A DNA stretch of 64,000 bases from CAVONB01 sp963697205 (GTDB lineage Bacteria > Pseudomonadota > Alphaproteobacteria > Rhizobiales > Hyphomicrobiaceae). Every line of letters begins with the position of its first letter. Positions within the stretch are counted from its first letter, which is position 1. The stretch lies in NCBI GenBank assembly GCA_963697205.1, contig CAVONB010000005.1, forward strand, positions 1 to 64,000, in the 5' to 3' direction. Of this stretch, positions 56,233 to 64,000 are shown one piece after another. A program made the position numbers and the translations under genes. The notes beneath the pieces were generated by a model that did no database searches, had not been told where the DNA came from, and saw only the letters and a program-made list of their open reading frames with translations.

Positions 56233-57264
56233 ATGACCAAATCGATCGCAGTTCTGGGAACCGGCGCTAACGGCAGCTGCACGGCGGCAAGCCTCGTCGA
56301 AGCCGGCATCGACGTGATGCTGATCGACCAGTGGCCGGCGCACGTGGAAGCCATGCGCGCCAACGGGTTGAGAATCGACATGCCCGACCGCACACTGCAC
56401 GTGCCGGTCAACGCCCATCACCTCGCCGACGTCAACGCCCTCAACCCGAAGCTCGACATCGTGTTCCTGGTAACCAAGGCCTATGACACGCGGTGGGCGA
56501 CGGAGTTCATCAAGCCCTATCTCGCGCACGACGGCCTGCTGGTCGGCCTGCAGAACGCCATGACCGCCGACACCATCGCCGAGATCGTAGGCCCGCAGCG
56601 CACCGTCGGCGTCGTCGTGGAACTGTCCTCGGAAATCTTCACGCCCGGCATCGTCCAGCGCAACACCGTGCCGGCCAAGACCTGGTTCGGCGTCGGCGCC
56701 TTCCACCCCGACCACGAGGCCCGCGTCGCGGAGGTGGCCGAGCTCCTGGGCCACGTCGGCAAGGTCAACGTCACCGGCAACGTGCTCGCCGGCAAATGGA
56801 TGAAGCTCGTCATCAACACCATGTGCCTCGGACCCATGGCGATGCTCGGCCTGACCTTGAGCGAAGCGGTGCGGCTGCCCGGCGTGCGCGATTTGACCAT
56901 ACAGATCGGCACCGAGGCGCTCGCCGTCGGCCAGAAGCTCGGCTATCCCGTCGAGCCGATCTTCGGCCTGCGCCCTGAGGATCTTGGCGGCACCAACCAG
57001 CTCCTTGAAAAGCTGTTCGACAAGCTGACCGCCGACATCGGCCCGCGCGCCCGCGATTGCGTTCTCCAGGATCACCTCAAGGGACGCTATAGCGAGGTCG
57101 ACGACATCAACGGGCTCGTCGTTCTGGAAGGTGAGATGACAGGCGTACCCGCACCCGCCAACGCCGCCATCGTCGAGATCACGCGCCGCATCCGGGCAGG
57201 CGAGATCACACCGGATCCCAAGAACCTCGAATACGCTCGCGATCTGATCCGGGGCGCGGCCTGA
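56233..57264 (+). CDS. 2-dehydropantoate 2-reductase family protein
   Basis: A 343-residue NADPH-binding protein of the ApbA/PanE family. The cofactor loop GTGANGSCTAASLVEAGIDV is at residues about 8-27. The ketopantoate-reductase domains continue to GKWMKLVINTMCLGPMAMLG, where Lys is the likely catalytic residue. A late HLKGRYSEVDDINGLVVLEG segment (about 293-312) corresponds to the substrate-binding Glu and Asn region. Canonical PanE makes pantoate; paralogues with other 2-keto acid substrates are common, so the gene name panE is not claimed. It is convergent with rlmH. Confidence 0.85.
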   Translation: MTKSIAVLGTGANGSCTAASLVEAGIDVMLIDQWPAHVEAMRANGLRIDMPDRTLHVPVNAHHLADVNALNPKLDIVFLVTKAYDTRWATEFIKPYLAHDGLLVGLQNAMTADTIAEIVGPQRTVGVVVELSSEIFTPGIVQRNTVPAKTWFGVGAFHPDHEARVAEVAELLGHVGKVNVTGNVLAGKWMKLVINTMCLGPMAMLGLTLSEAVRLPGVRDLTIQIGTEALAVGQKLGYPVEPIFGLRPEDLGGTNQLLEKLFDKLTADIGPRARDCVLQDHLKGRYSEVDDINGLVVLEGEMTGVPAPANAAIVEITRRIRAGEITPDPKNLEYARDLIRGAA

Positions 57265-57270
57265 GCGCGC

Positions 57271-57753
57271 TCACGCCCGGTGATAGGGATGCCCCGCCAT
57301 GATCGTCGCTGCGCGATAGAGTTGCTCCACCAGTACGATCCGCGCCAATCCGTGCGGCAGCGTCATCGCGCCCAGTGACACGCTGAGATCGGCGCCCTCC
57401 AGCGCCGCAGCCCCGTGCCCATCCGGGCCACCGATCAGGAATGCGACCGCTTTGGCGCCGTCGTCGCGCCGCTCGCGCAACCACGCCGCGAACGCGGCGC
57501 TGGTGAGGCCTTGCCCCCGCTCGTCGAGCACCACGCGCAGCGCGCCCTCGCCGGCAGCCGCCAACAGCCGACCGGCTTCCTCCGCCCGGCGGCCATCCGC
57601 GCCGGCCTGGCGCGATTCGGGAAGTTCCTTGAGCTGGAAGGGACCAAGCGCCACGCCCTTGCCCGCCGCGACGAGCCGCGTCTCGTAGTGCGCGTAGAGA
57701 CGGCGCTCGGGCCCATCCTTCAGTCGGCCAACGGCGGCAAGCAGGACACGCAC
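57271..57753 (-). CDS. rlmH: 23S rRNA (pseudouridine1915-N3)-methyltransferase
   Basis: A 160-residue SPOUT methyltransferase acting on helix 69 of 23S rRNA. The GTG at 57753 (VRVLLAAVGRLKDGPERRLY) is chosen because the family begins with this strand, though the frame extends to 57849. The SAM-binding knot is FLIGGPDGHG then LSVSLGAMTLPHGLARIVLV. The C-terminus QLYRAATIMAGHPYHRA is diagnostic. It is followed upstream by rsfS, as in most proteobacteria. Confidence 0.95.
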   Translation of the reverse strand: MRVLLAAVGRLKDGPERRLYAHYETRLVAAGKGVALGPFQLKELPESRQAGADGRRAEEAGRLLAAAGEGALRVVLDERGQGLTSAAFAAWLRERRDDGAKAVAFLIGGPDGHGAAALEGADLSVSLGAMTLPHGLARIVLVEQLYRAATIMAGHPYHRA

Positions 57754-57927
57754 GGCACGACCTTCGAGGGTTGGCGCCCACCGGTCACCGCACGCCGGCA
57801 CGCACGATGCGCTGCACAGGCCGCCACCGGACCTGCGAGCCACACGCAATCAGCGCGCGCCCGGCCCGCAATTCACCACCACCTGACATGACGCACGCCC
57901 CGCCGCTCCGTCTCCGAAGCACGTGAG

Positions 57928-58338
57928 CTAATGCGCCGTCGTCTCGCCCGGACGATCCGCGAGCCACATCTTCTCGAGATTGTAGAACTCGCGCACCTCG
58001 GGCCGGAACACGTGAATGATGATGTCGCCCGTATCGATCAGCACCCAGTCGCACGTCTGGGTCCCTTCGACGCGAACGCGCCCCTGGCCTTCGTCTTTCA
58101 GCTTTCTCTGGATTTGATCGGCGATCGCGCCGACGTGGCGGTCGGTCCGCCCCGTGGCAATCACCATGGCGTCACCGATCGACGACTTGCCTTTCAAGTC
58201 GATGCTGACGACCTGCTCGGCCTTCGCATCGTCGAGCCAGGATAGAATCCGCTCGAGAAGGGCTGCCGAATCGCTGCCGTGCGGCAACATTTCAGCGGGA
58301 GACGCGCCGCTGCGGGCGGTCTCGGTCGATGTTCTCAT
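57928..58338 (-). CDS. rsfS: Ribosome silencing factor
   Basis: A 136-residue RsfS/Iojap protein, which binds ribosomal protein uL14 and blocks subunit joining in starvation. Motifs are LDDAKAEQVVSIDLKGKSSI, GDAMVIATGRTDRHVGAIAD and WVLIDTGDIIIHVFRPEVRE, then FYNLEKMWLADRPG. The first 20 residues are variable, so the start could be internal. It lies between nadD and rlmH in the usual order and strand. Confidence 0.97.
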   Translation of the reverse strand: MRTSTETARSGASPAEMLPHGSDSAALLERILSWLDDAKAEQVVSIDLKGKSSIGDAMVIATGRTDRHVGAIADQIQRKLKDEGQGRVRVEGTQTCDWVLIDTGDIIIHVFRPEVREFYNLEKMWLADRPGETTAH

Positions 58339-58719
58339 CGTGCGATGGACGTCCTTCTGTCATCCAACCCCTGAGGGCTCTTTGCCGCCCGGCCCTGTTT
58401 ACGCGGTACGGTGCCGGGTCAACGCTGAAGCAACCAGCCTCCTGATGGAGATCGCTGGAGTGCCGGCCGACACCACCACGGGGCCGGTTGCTCAATACTA
58501 AGGGTGGTCCGGGGTCCGTTTCAACAGGCTTTTAGGGCCCCGCCCAGGCCCGGGCAGATTGCGCCACCGGCCAGAAGCCGGCTCGGAACCGGCCGGTGAG
58601 GCGCCAGAATCGAGCCGGAAGCCGGCTTGGATGGGCCGGACAGGCGCCAAAACCGCCGCTCGAAGGCAGCCAGCAGCGTTAGAGCCCTGCCCGGCGCGCC
58701 CCAAACGGCCGGCCGCCGC
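58339..58719. other. Intergenic region with diverged direct repeat
   Basis: About 380 bases between rsfS and nadD. A diverged direct repeat of about 34 bases (58577-58611 and 58621-58653) shares GCCGGCTYGGA near the start and AGGCGCCA near the end. It is GC-rich with no supported gene. Its origin is unclear. Confidence 0.5.
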
Positions 58720-59358
58720 TCAGTCCCGCCCGGCAGCGCGCCGCAGCGCCGTGGACGATATCGGCAGCCGCCGGGTGGTCAGAAACGTCCAGGCCGGCGG
58801 CCGGCACACGGCCAGGGCCCCGGCCCGCGCCTCCGGCACGTAGGCAACCGCCAGCGCCCGCGCCGCCGGCGAGGCCAGCGCCTGGAGCCGCTCGCCCGGC
58901 CGGTCCAGGACCGCGATCGGCACGGTCGCCGCGATGTCGCGCCAGCGCCGCCAGCGATGGAAGCTCACGAGCCCGTCCGCGCCCATCACCCACACGAACC
59001 GCGTCGCCGGAAAGCGCCGCTTCAAGAACCCCAAGGTGTCGACCGTGTAGGCCGAGCCGAGTTGCTGCTCGAAGCCGACTACGCGGATGCGCGGATCGCT
59101 CACCATCGCCCGGCACGCCGCCATCCGCTCCGCCAGCGGCGGCAACGGCCGGCCGGCCTTGAGCGGATTGCCCGGCGTCACCAGCCACCAGAGCCAGTCG
59201 AGTTCGAGCCGCGCGAGCGCGGTCTCCGCCACATAGGCGTGCGCGGCATGCGGCGGATCGAACGTCCCGCCCATGACACCCACGCGCTGCCCCGCGCACA
59301 CCAAAGGCATCCGCACGCCAACGCGGCCAAAGGTCCTGGCGTCCGATTTCCTGCTCAT
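58720..59358 (-). CDS. nadD: Nicotinate-nucleotide adenylyltransferase
   Basis: A 212-residue enzyme forming nicotinate adenine dinucleotide in NAD synthesis. The nucleotidyltransferase motif VGVMGGTFDPPHAAHAYVAE has the (H/T)xGH-like PHxxH. LWWLVTPGNPLK, VWVMGADGLVSFHRWRRWRD and the C-terminal ISSTALRRA (ISSTxIR motif) are in place. The usual start MSRKSDARTFGRVGVRMPLV includes about 25 extra residues before the core strand. It precedes rsfS and rlmH. Confidence 0.95.
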   Translation of the reverse strand: MSRKSDARTFGRVGVRMPLVCAGQRVGVMGGTFDPPHAAHAYVAETALARLELDWLWWLVTPGNPLKAGRPLPPLAERMAACRAMVSDPRIRVVGFEQQLGSAYTVDTLGFLKRRFPATRFVWVMGADGLVSFHRWRRWRDIAATVPIAVLDRPGERLQALASPAARALAVAYVPEARAGALAVCRPPAWTFLTTRRLPISSTALRRAAGRD

Positions 59359-59482
59359 GCGACCCGATGCGATGACTGTGCGCCGCCGGCCGGCGACACC
59401 TCAGCGCGAAAGCCTATCCGCACACCTGCAAAGTGGCGAGGCTCTTCTCCGTCCATGGTTGCATTGCCACCGTCCGATGCGA

Positions 59483-59508
59483 AAACGGCGGGCCGATCGG
59501 GCCCGCCG
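59483..59508 (-). terminator. Probable rho-independent terminator after fhs
   Basis: An 8-bp GC stem (GGCGGGCC with GGCCCGCC, 59487-59507) encloses a 5-base loop. On the minus strand it is followed by GTTTTCGC. It lies about 45 bases after the fhs stop and probably ends the oxalate/C1 operon. Confidence 0.65.
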
Positions 59509-59552
59509 CCGAAGTGAGAAAACGTCGCGAGGACGTCCGGCCTCCGCCGCCC

Positions 59553-61229
59553 TCAGAACAGACCCTCGATCTGTCCCTCGGCGTTGAGCTTGATCACTTC
59601 CGCCGACGGCACCTTCGGCAGGCCCGGCATGGTCATGATCTCACCGCAGATGGCCACGATGAAGCCCGCACCAGCCGACAGCCGCACCTCGCGCACCGGC
59701 AGATCGAAGCCCGTCGGCGCGCCGCGCGCATTGGGGTCGGTCGTGAACGAGTATTGCGTCTTGGCCATGCACACCGGCAGGTCGCCGTAGCCGGCGTCCT
59801 CCCAGGTCTTGAGCTGATCGCGGATCGACTTGTCGGCCACCACCTTGTCGGCGCGGTAGATCTCCTTGGCGATCGTCTCGATCTTCTCCATCAGCCCCAT
59901 CTTGTCGGGATAAAGCGGCTTGTAGGCTGCCTTGCCGCTCTCGGCGAGCTCAACGACTTTCTTCGCCGTCTCCACGATACCCTCGCCGCCGAGCGCCCAG
60001 TGTTTGTTGAGCACGGCGTCGGCACCATTCTCCGCACAGTAGGCCTTGAGCGCTGCGATCTCTGCGTCGGTGTCCGTGATGAAATGGTTGATGCCGACCA
60101 CGACCGGCACGCCGAACTTCTTCAGGTTCTCGAGGTGGCGGCCGAGGTTCGCGCAGCCCTTCGTCACCGCCGCGACGTTCTCCGCGCCGAGGTCGGCCTT
60201 GGCCACGCCGCCGTTCATCTTCATCGCGCGCACGGTGGCGACGATCACAACAGCGTCGGGCTTCAGCCCCGCCTTGCGGCACTTGATGTCGAAGAACTTC
60301 TCCGCGCCCAGGTCAGCACCGAAGCCGGCCTCCGTCACGACGTAGTCGGCAAGCTTCAGCGCCGTCTTGGTCGCGATCACCGAGTTGCAGCCGTGCGCGA
60401 TGTTGGCGAACGGACCGCCGTGCACGAACGCGGGATTGTTCTCCAGCGTCTGCACGAGGTTCGGCTGCATCGCCTGCTGCAACAGCACCGTCATCGCGCC
60501 GTCCGCCTTGAGGTCGCGGCAGTAAACGGGCGAGCGGTCGCGGCGATAGGCGACGATGATGTCGCCGAGCCGCTTCTGCAGGTCTTCGAGATCGTTGGCC
60601 AGGCACAGGATCGCCATCACCTCCGACGCCACCGTGATGTCGAAGCCGGTCTGGCGCGGGAACCCGTTGGCGACGCCACCGAGCGACACCACCATGTCGC
60701 GCAGCGCCCGGTCGTTCATGTCCATCACCCGGCGCCACACTACGCGGCGCGGATCGATCTCGAGCGAGTTGCCCCAGTAGATGTGATTGTCGATCATCGC
60801 CGACAGCAGGTTGTGCGCCGACGTGATCGCGTGGAAGTCGCCGGTGAAGTGCAGGTTCATGTCGTCCATCGGCACGACCTGCGAATAGCCGCCACCCGCC
60901 GCGCCGCCCTTCATGCCGAAGTTCGGGCCCAGCGACGCCTCGCGGATGCAGACCGCGGCCTTCTTGCCGATCTTGTTCAGGCCGTCGCCGAGGCCGACCG
61001 TCGTCGTCGTCTTGCCTTCGCCGGCAGGCGTCGGGTTGATCGCCGTCACCAGGATCAGCTTGCCGTCCTGTCTGCCCTCGAGCGACTTGATGAACTCGGC
61101 CGAGATCTTCGCCTTGTCGTGCCCGAACGGCAGCAGGTGATCGGTCGGGATGCCGAGCTTGGCACCGATCTCCTGGATCGGCTTCTTCTTGGCTTCGCGG
61201 GCAATCTCGATGTCGGACTTCACAGCCAT
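59553..61229 (-). CDS. fhs: Formate-tetrahydrofolate ligase
   Basis: A 558-residue enzyme making 10-formyl-THF from formate, THF and ATP. The start MAVKSDIEIAREAKKKPIQE at 61229 is standard. The P-loop TPAGEGKTTTTVGLGDGLNK, the folate and formyl-phosphate region LGPNFGMKGGAAGGGYSQVV, DIKCRKAGLKPDAVVIVATV and the C-terminal ICGEIMTMPGLPKVPSAEVI match Fhs. The frame upstream of 61229 stays open into the preceding gene; this is a side effect of the indel in that gene, not a fusion. It is the last gene of the oxc-frc-formyltransferase-fhs set. Confidence 0.97.
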   Translation of the reverse strand: MAVKSDIEIAREAKKKPIQEIGAKLGIPTDHLLPFGHDKAKISAEFIKSLEGRQDGKLILVTAINPTPAGEGKTTTTVGLGDGLNKIGKKAAVCIREASLGPNFGMKGGAAGGGYSQVVPMDDMNLHFTGDFHAITSAHNLLSAMIDNHIYWGNSLEIDPRRVVWRRVMDMNDRALRDMVVSLGGVANGFPRQTGFDITVASEVMAILCLANDLEDLQKRLGDIIVAYRRDRSPVYCRDLKADGAMTVLLQQAMQPNLVQTLENNPAFVHGGPFANIAHGCNSVIATKTALKLADYVVTEAGFGADLGAEKFFDIKCRKAGLKPDAVVIVATVRAMKMNGGVAKADLGAENVAAVTKGCANLGRHLENLKKFGVPVVVGINHFITDTDAEIAALKAYCAENGADAVLNKHWALGGEGIVETAKKVVELAESGKAAYKPLYPDKMGLMEKIETIAKEIYRADKVVADKSIRDQLKTWEDAGYGDLPVCMAKTQYSFTTDPNARGAPTGFDLPVREVRLSAGAGFIVAICGEIMTMPGLPKVPSAEVIKLNAEGQIEGLF

Positions 61230-61288
61230 CGTGGCGTTTCCTCTGGACGTGAGCAAATTCTGAACTCTTGTTCGTTTGGGCGGCCCGA

Positions 61289-62219
61289 TCAGGACTTGAC
61301 CGCCGGCGCGCTGAAAACATCGCCAGCCTTGACGCCGGCTGACACCGCCCATTCCGCGGCGGCGACCTTCTTGCCGCCCTCGCCACGCACGCGCTGCACA
61401 AGGATGGAGCCGCCGTTGCCGGCGACGTCCATGTGCTCGTCGGTGATGGCGAGGATCGTGCCGGGCGCACCCTTGCCCGTGCCCTTGCGGCTGTCGAAGA
61501 TGTCGACCTTCTGGCCCTTGATCGTCGACCACGCGCCCGGCGCCGGATTGGCCGCGCGGATGGTGTTGTAGACGTCGTGCGACGGGCTTCGACCAATCGA
61601 TCTCGGCGACGTCCTTCTTGAACCAGCTCTCATAGGAGCCGTCGGCAAGCCGCTGGTCGTGCTTGATGATGATGCCGTCCTTGACCAGATCGAGGCCCTC
61701 GATCATCGCGTCGACGCCCATCGGGAAGAGCTTGTTGAAATAGACGTCGCCGATCGTCTCGTCGGGACCGATGTCGCACGTCTTCTGCAGCATGATCGGA
61801 CCCTCGTCGAGACCGTCGTCGGGCCAGAAGATCGTGAGCCCGGTACGCGTCTTGCCCATCGCGATCGGCCAGTTGATCGACGACGGCCCGCGGTGCCAGG
61901 GGCACAGCGACGGGTGATACTGGAACGTGCCGAACTTCGGCGCATCGCGCACCGCCTGCGGCACGAACAGCAGCACGTAGGCCATCATGCAGACGTCGGC
62001 ATTGAACGACGGCATCAGCTCCAGCGCTTCCGGCGTCTTCCACGACGACGGCTGATGAACGGGCAGTCCCTTCTCGCGCGCGAATTCCGCAAGCGGATCC
62101 TCGGGCCGGCCTTCCTTGGTCGGCGCGCAGCATACCGCAACGACGTTCTCGCCGCGCTCCAGCAACTTCTCCAGCACCGCCTTGCCGAAAGCCTGCTGGC
62201 CGTGAACCACGATTCGCAT
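61289..62219 (-). CDS. Formyltransferase / 10-formyl-THF hydrolase-like enzyme, one frameshift near 61580
   Basis: About 309 residues resembling the N-terminal formyl-THF hydrolase domain of ALDH1L1 and methionyl-tRNA formyltransferase. It begins MRIVVHGQQAFGKAVLEKLL. The catalytic region is YHPSLCPWHRGPSSINWPIA with His102; the catalytic Asp138 is in FWPDDGLDEGPIM. Where methionyl-tRNA formyltransferase has Asn and ALDH1L1 has Ile (two before the His), this protein has Gln100. The frame breaks near 61580 at a CCC; removing one C restores DWSKPSHDVYNTIRAANPAP and the C-terminal FMT_C-like domain ending SAPAVKS. It stands between frc and fhs on one strand, so it probably moves the formyl group between formyl-CoA, THF and formate. 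Which reaction it performs is inference. Confidence 0.85.
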
Positions 62220-62227
62220 CTGTCTCT

Positions 62228-62291
62228 CCCTCTCCCCATCGCTGCCTCAGCGCATCGGGAGCCTTGAACGGTTGCAGCGATGGCGAGAGGG
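62228..62291. repeat. 18-bp inverted repeat between frc and the formyltransferase gene
   Basis: CCCTCTCCCCATCGCTGC (62228-62245) and its inverted copy at 62274-62291 differ at one position, with a 28-base loop. Related CCCTCTC-rich palindromes are common intergenic repeats in alphaproteobacteria. It could attenuate or stabilise the operon mRNA. No T-run follows. Confidence 0.6.
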
Positions 62292-62365
62292 TCGCGGTGA
62301 GGGGCGGTCGACGACGCGATGTCTGTGTCTGCCGCAACCCCTGACCCAGGCCCTCTCCACCGGCT

Positions 62366-63651
62366 CTATTCCGCGGCCGCCTTCTTCGCGGCGGGCGTGC
62401 GTTGCCCCGGCAGCCTTGATCTCGTCGACCTCCGCCGCCGAGTAGCCCAGCACCTGCGACAGGATCTCCTCGGTATGCTCGCCAAGCAGCGGCGAGCGCT
62501 TCACGTCCGACGGGCTGTCGGACAGCTTGATCGGATTGCCGACCGACAGATACTTGCCACGCGTCGGGATGATCGACCTCGACGATCGTGCCCGTCTCGC
62601 GCAGCGACTGCTCCTCCGCGATCTCCTTCATCGACAGGATCGGCCCAGAGGGAATGTCGAGCGGATTGCAGATCTCCATGACCTCGAACTTCGTCTTGGT
62701 CATCGTCCACTGCTCGATGCGCTCGAAGATCTGCGTCAGCCGCGGCAGGCGGGCGTCCGGCGTCGCAAAATCGGGATGGGTCTTCCATTCCGGCTCGCCG
62801 ATCACGTCGCAGATCTTCTGCCAGACCGGCGCCTGCGTGATGAAGTAGATGTAGGCGTTCGGATCCTGTCTCCCAGCCCTTGCACTTCAGGATGCGACCG
62901 GGCTGACCGCCGCCGGAGTCGTTGCCCGCACGCGGCATCGCCTCACCGAACGGGATGCCCTCGCCGAATTGGCTGTACTCCTTGAGCGGACCATGCTCGA
63001 GGCGCTGCTGATCGCGCAGCTTCACGCGGCACAGATTGACCACGCCGTCCTGCATGGCGCAGGTGACGAGCTGGCCCTTGCCCGAATGCGTGCGGTGATA
63101 GAGCGCCGTCACGATGCCGAGCGCCAGATGCAGACCCGTGCCGCTGTCGCCGATCTGCGCGCCGGTGACCAGCGGAACCCCGTCGCGGAAACCGGTCGTC
63201 GAAGCCGCGCCGCCCGCGCACTGCGCGACGTTCTCGTAGACCTTGCAGTCCTCGAACGGCCCCGGCCCGAAGCCCTTGATCGAGGCGACGATCATGCGCG
63301 GGTTGATCTTCTGGATCGCTCCCAGGAAAATCCCATGCGGTCGAGCACGCCGGGCCCAAAATTCTCGACCAGCACGTCGCAGGTCTCGATCAGGCGCGTC
63401 AGCACCTCCTTGCCCTTCGCGTTCTTGGTGTCGAGCGTGATCGAGCGCTTGTTGTGGTTCAGCATCGTGAAGTAGAGGCTGTCCACGTTGGGAATGTCGC
63501 GCAACTGGCCGCGCGTGATGTCGCCGATTCCGGGCCGCTCGACCTTGATCACGTCGGCGCCGAACCAGGCGAGGAGCTGTGTGCAGGTCGGTCCCGACTG
63601 GACATGCGTGAAGTCCAGGATCTTGACGCCTTCGAGCGCTTTCGTGGCCAT
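62366..63651 (-). CDS. frc: Formyl-CoA:oxalate CoA-transferase, about four frameshifts
   Basis: A class III CoA-transferase of about 425 residues that makes oxalyl-CoA from oxalate and formyl-CoA. It starts MATKALEGVKILDFTHVQSG at 63651. Catalytic Asp lies in VTGAQIGDSGTGLHLALGIV. The glycine loop NDSGGGQPGRILKCKGWE and SIKGFGPGPFEDCKVYENVA, EPEWKTHPDFATPDARLPRL and KRSPLLGEHTEEILSQVLGY are all Frc hallmarks. The frame changes near 63320, 62870, 62565 and 62405. The last leads to AAGQRTPAAKKAAAE and a TAG at 62366. Total length fits an intact gene plus a few indels. It follows oxc directly. Confidence 0.9.
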
Positions 63652-63762
63652 GTGTCTCTTCCTGCTCGTGGGTTCTCTGACGGATGGAGCCCCTTTGCGC
63701 GTCGCAACGCGGACCGGGGCGAGTGCGGTCGGTGGCCGGCGCGCGCGACGCCGGCCTTAGCG

Positions 63763-64000
63763 TCAGGCCTTCTTGGCCACGACGCTCTGCGGATTGAGAT
63801 TGCCGATACGGCCGGATTCCGTGCCGGCTTTCTCGTCGATGATGGCGTTGACCAGCGTCGGCTTGCCCGACGCCAGCGCCTCGGTCACTGCGGCCCTGAG
63901 CTCGGCGGGCGACGTGACGCGCACGCCCACCCCGCCGAACGCCTTGGCCATCAGATCGTAATCGGAATCCTTCACGAACGTCGTCCAAGCCGGGTCTTCG
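63763..64000 (-). CDS. oxc: Oxalyl-CoA decarboxylase, C-terminal part (runs off the window)
   Basis: The last 78 residues of a thiamine-diphosphate enzyme that converts oxalyl-CoA to formyl-CoA and CO2. The readable part contains FVKDSDYDLMAKAFGGVGVR, then VTSPAELRAAVTEALASGKP, TLVNAIIDEKAGTESGRIGN and the end LNPQSVVAKKA. The ESGRI segment near the C-terminus is typical of Oxc. The gene is cut by the window edge at 64000, so the start and most domains are not seen. It lies about 110 bases upstream of frc. Confidence 0.88.
   Translation of the reverse strand, partial: EDPAWTTFVKDSDYDLMAKAFGGVGVRVTSPAELRAAVTEALASGKPTLVNAIIDEKAGTESGRIGNLNPQSVVAKKA

Noticed and set aside
59433..61571. A long plus-strand open frame of about 700 codons
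   Set aside because: It is antisense to fhs and the formyltransferase gene. Its His/Arg/Asp-rich content is what GC-rich shadow frames give, and no family is seen.
59553..62219. An 888-codon frame that joins the formyltransferase to Fhs
   Set aside because: The join arises because the indel near 61580 removes the formyltransferase stop. The real C-terminus is readable in another frame and stops at 61289, and Fhs has a normal start at 61229.

Overview
The window is about 64 kb of GC-rich DNA that reads as a chromosomal piece of an alphaproteobacterium, most likely Hyphomicrobiales (Rhizobiales). The evidence is the tRNA-His with a G1:U72 pair and A73 (an alphaproteobacterial trait), a bifunctional CysN/CysC protein as in rhizobial NodQ, the nadD-rsfS-rlmH neighbourhood, a bactofilin, and an oxalate/C1 gene set. 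The genus is not fixed by the sequence. Most genes are intact, but several are broken by single-base indels, some of them in short homopolymers (28.4 kb, 61.6 kb). Many of these breaks may be base-calling errors rather than true pseudogenes.

Layout. 0.2-4.1 kb: a large RTX calcium-binding-repeat gene (minus strand) with about ten frame changes. 4.1-8.5 kb: a REP-like inverted repeat, a DUF429 gene, a YadA-type trimeric autotransporter with perfect-phase 105-bp stalk repeats, and a small exported protein. 8.5-9.9 kb: a palindromic element and a decayed IS3-family element. 9.9-12.7 kb: a fumarylacetoacetase-family hydrolase, a 14-15 bp minisatellite, tRNA-His, a broken small membrane-protein gene and an unknown gene. 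12.8-20.5 kb (minus strand): stomatin-like protein plus NfeD protease, then an ABC importer with two consecutive paralogous binding proteins. 20.9-40.2 kb: mixed housekeeping and catabolic genes. These are an alpha/beta hydrolase, an intradiol dioxygenase, a membrane protein, beta-carbonic anhydrase, an XRE regulator, an LprI-like protein, a TauE/SafE permease, a DUF1800/DUF1501 pair, two RlpA-like proteins, an SDR, a chromate transporter, an orphan TRAP-type binding protein, an enol-lactonase-like hydrolase, CorA, a 26-codon ORF with an exceptionally strong Shine-Dalgarno, and a bactofilin.

40.7-55.8 kb holds an envelope and surface-glycan region. It contains an L,D-transpeptidase, a GT2 glycosyltransferase, a solenoid-like protein, two more glycosyltransferases, a sulfotransferase, dTDP-glucose synthesis (rfbB, rfbA), and sulfate activation (cysD, cysNC) that makes PAPS. 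Together these suggest a sulfated surface polysaccharide containing a dTDP-derived 6-deoxysugar. 56.2-59.4 kb: a ketopantoate reductase-like gene, then rlmH, rsfS and nadD.

59.5-64 kb (minus strand) is the most interesting module: oxc (partial) - frc - a 10-formyl-THF-hydrolase-like formyltransferase - fhs. Oxalyl-CoA decarboxylase and formyl-CoA transferase degrade oxalate through formyl-CoA. The formyltransferase and formate-THF ligase placed behind them suggest that the formyl group is passed into the tetrahydrofolate C1 pool, possibly directly from formyl-CoA. That last step is inference. No CRISPR array, rRNA, prophage or plasmid origin was seen.
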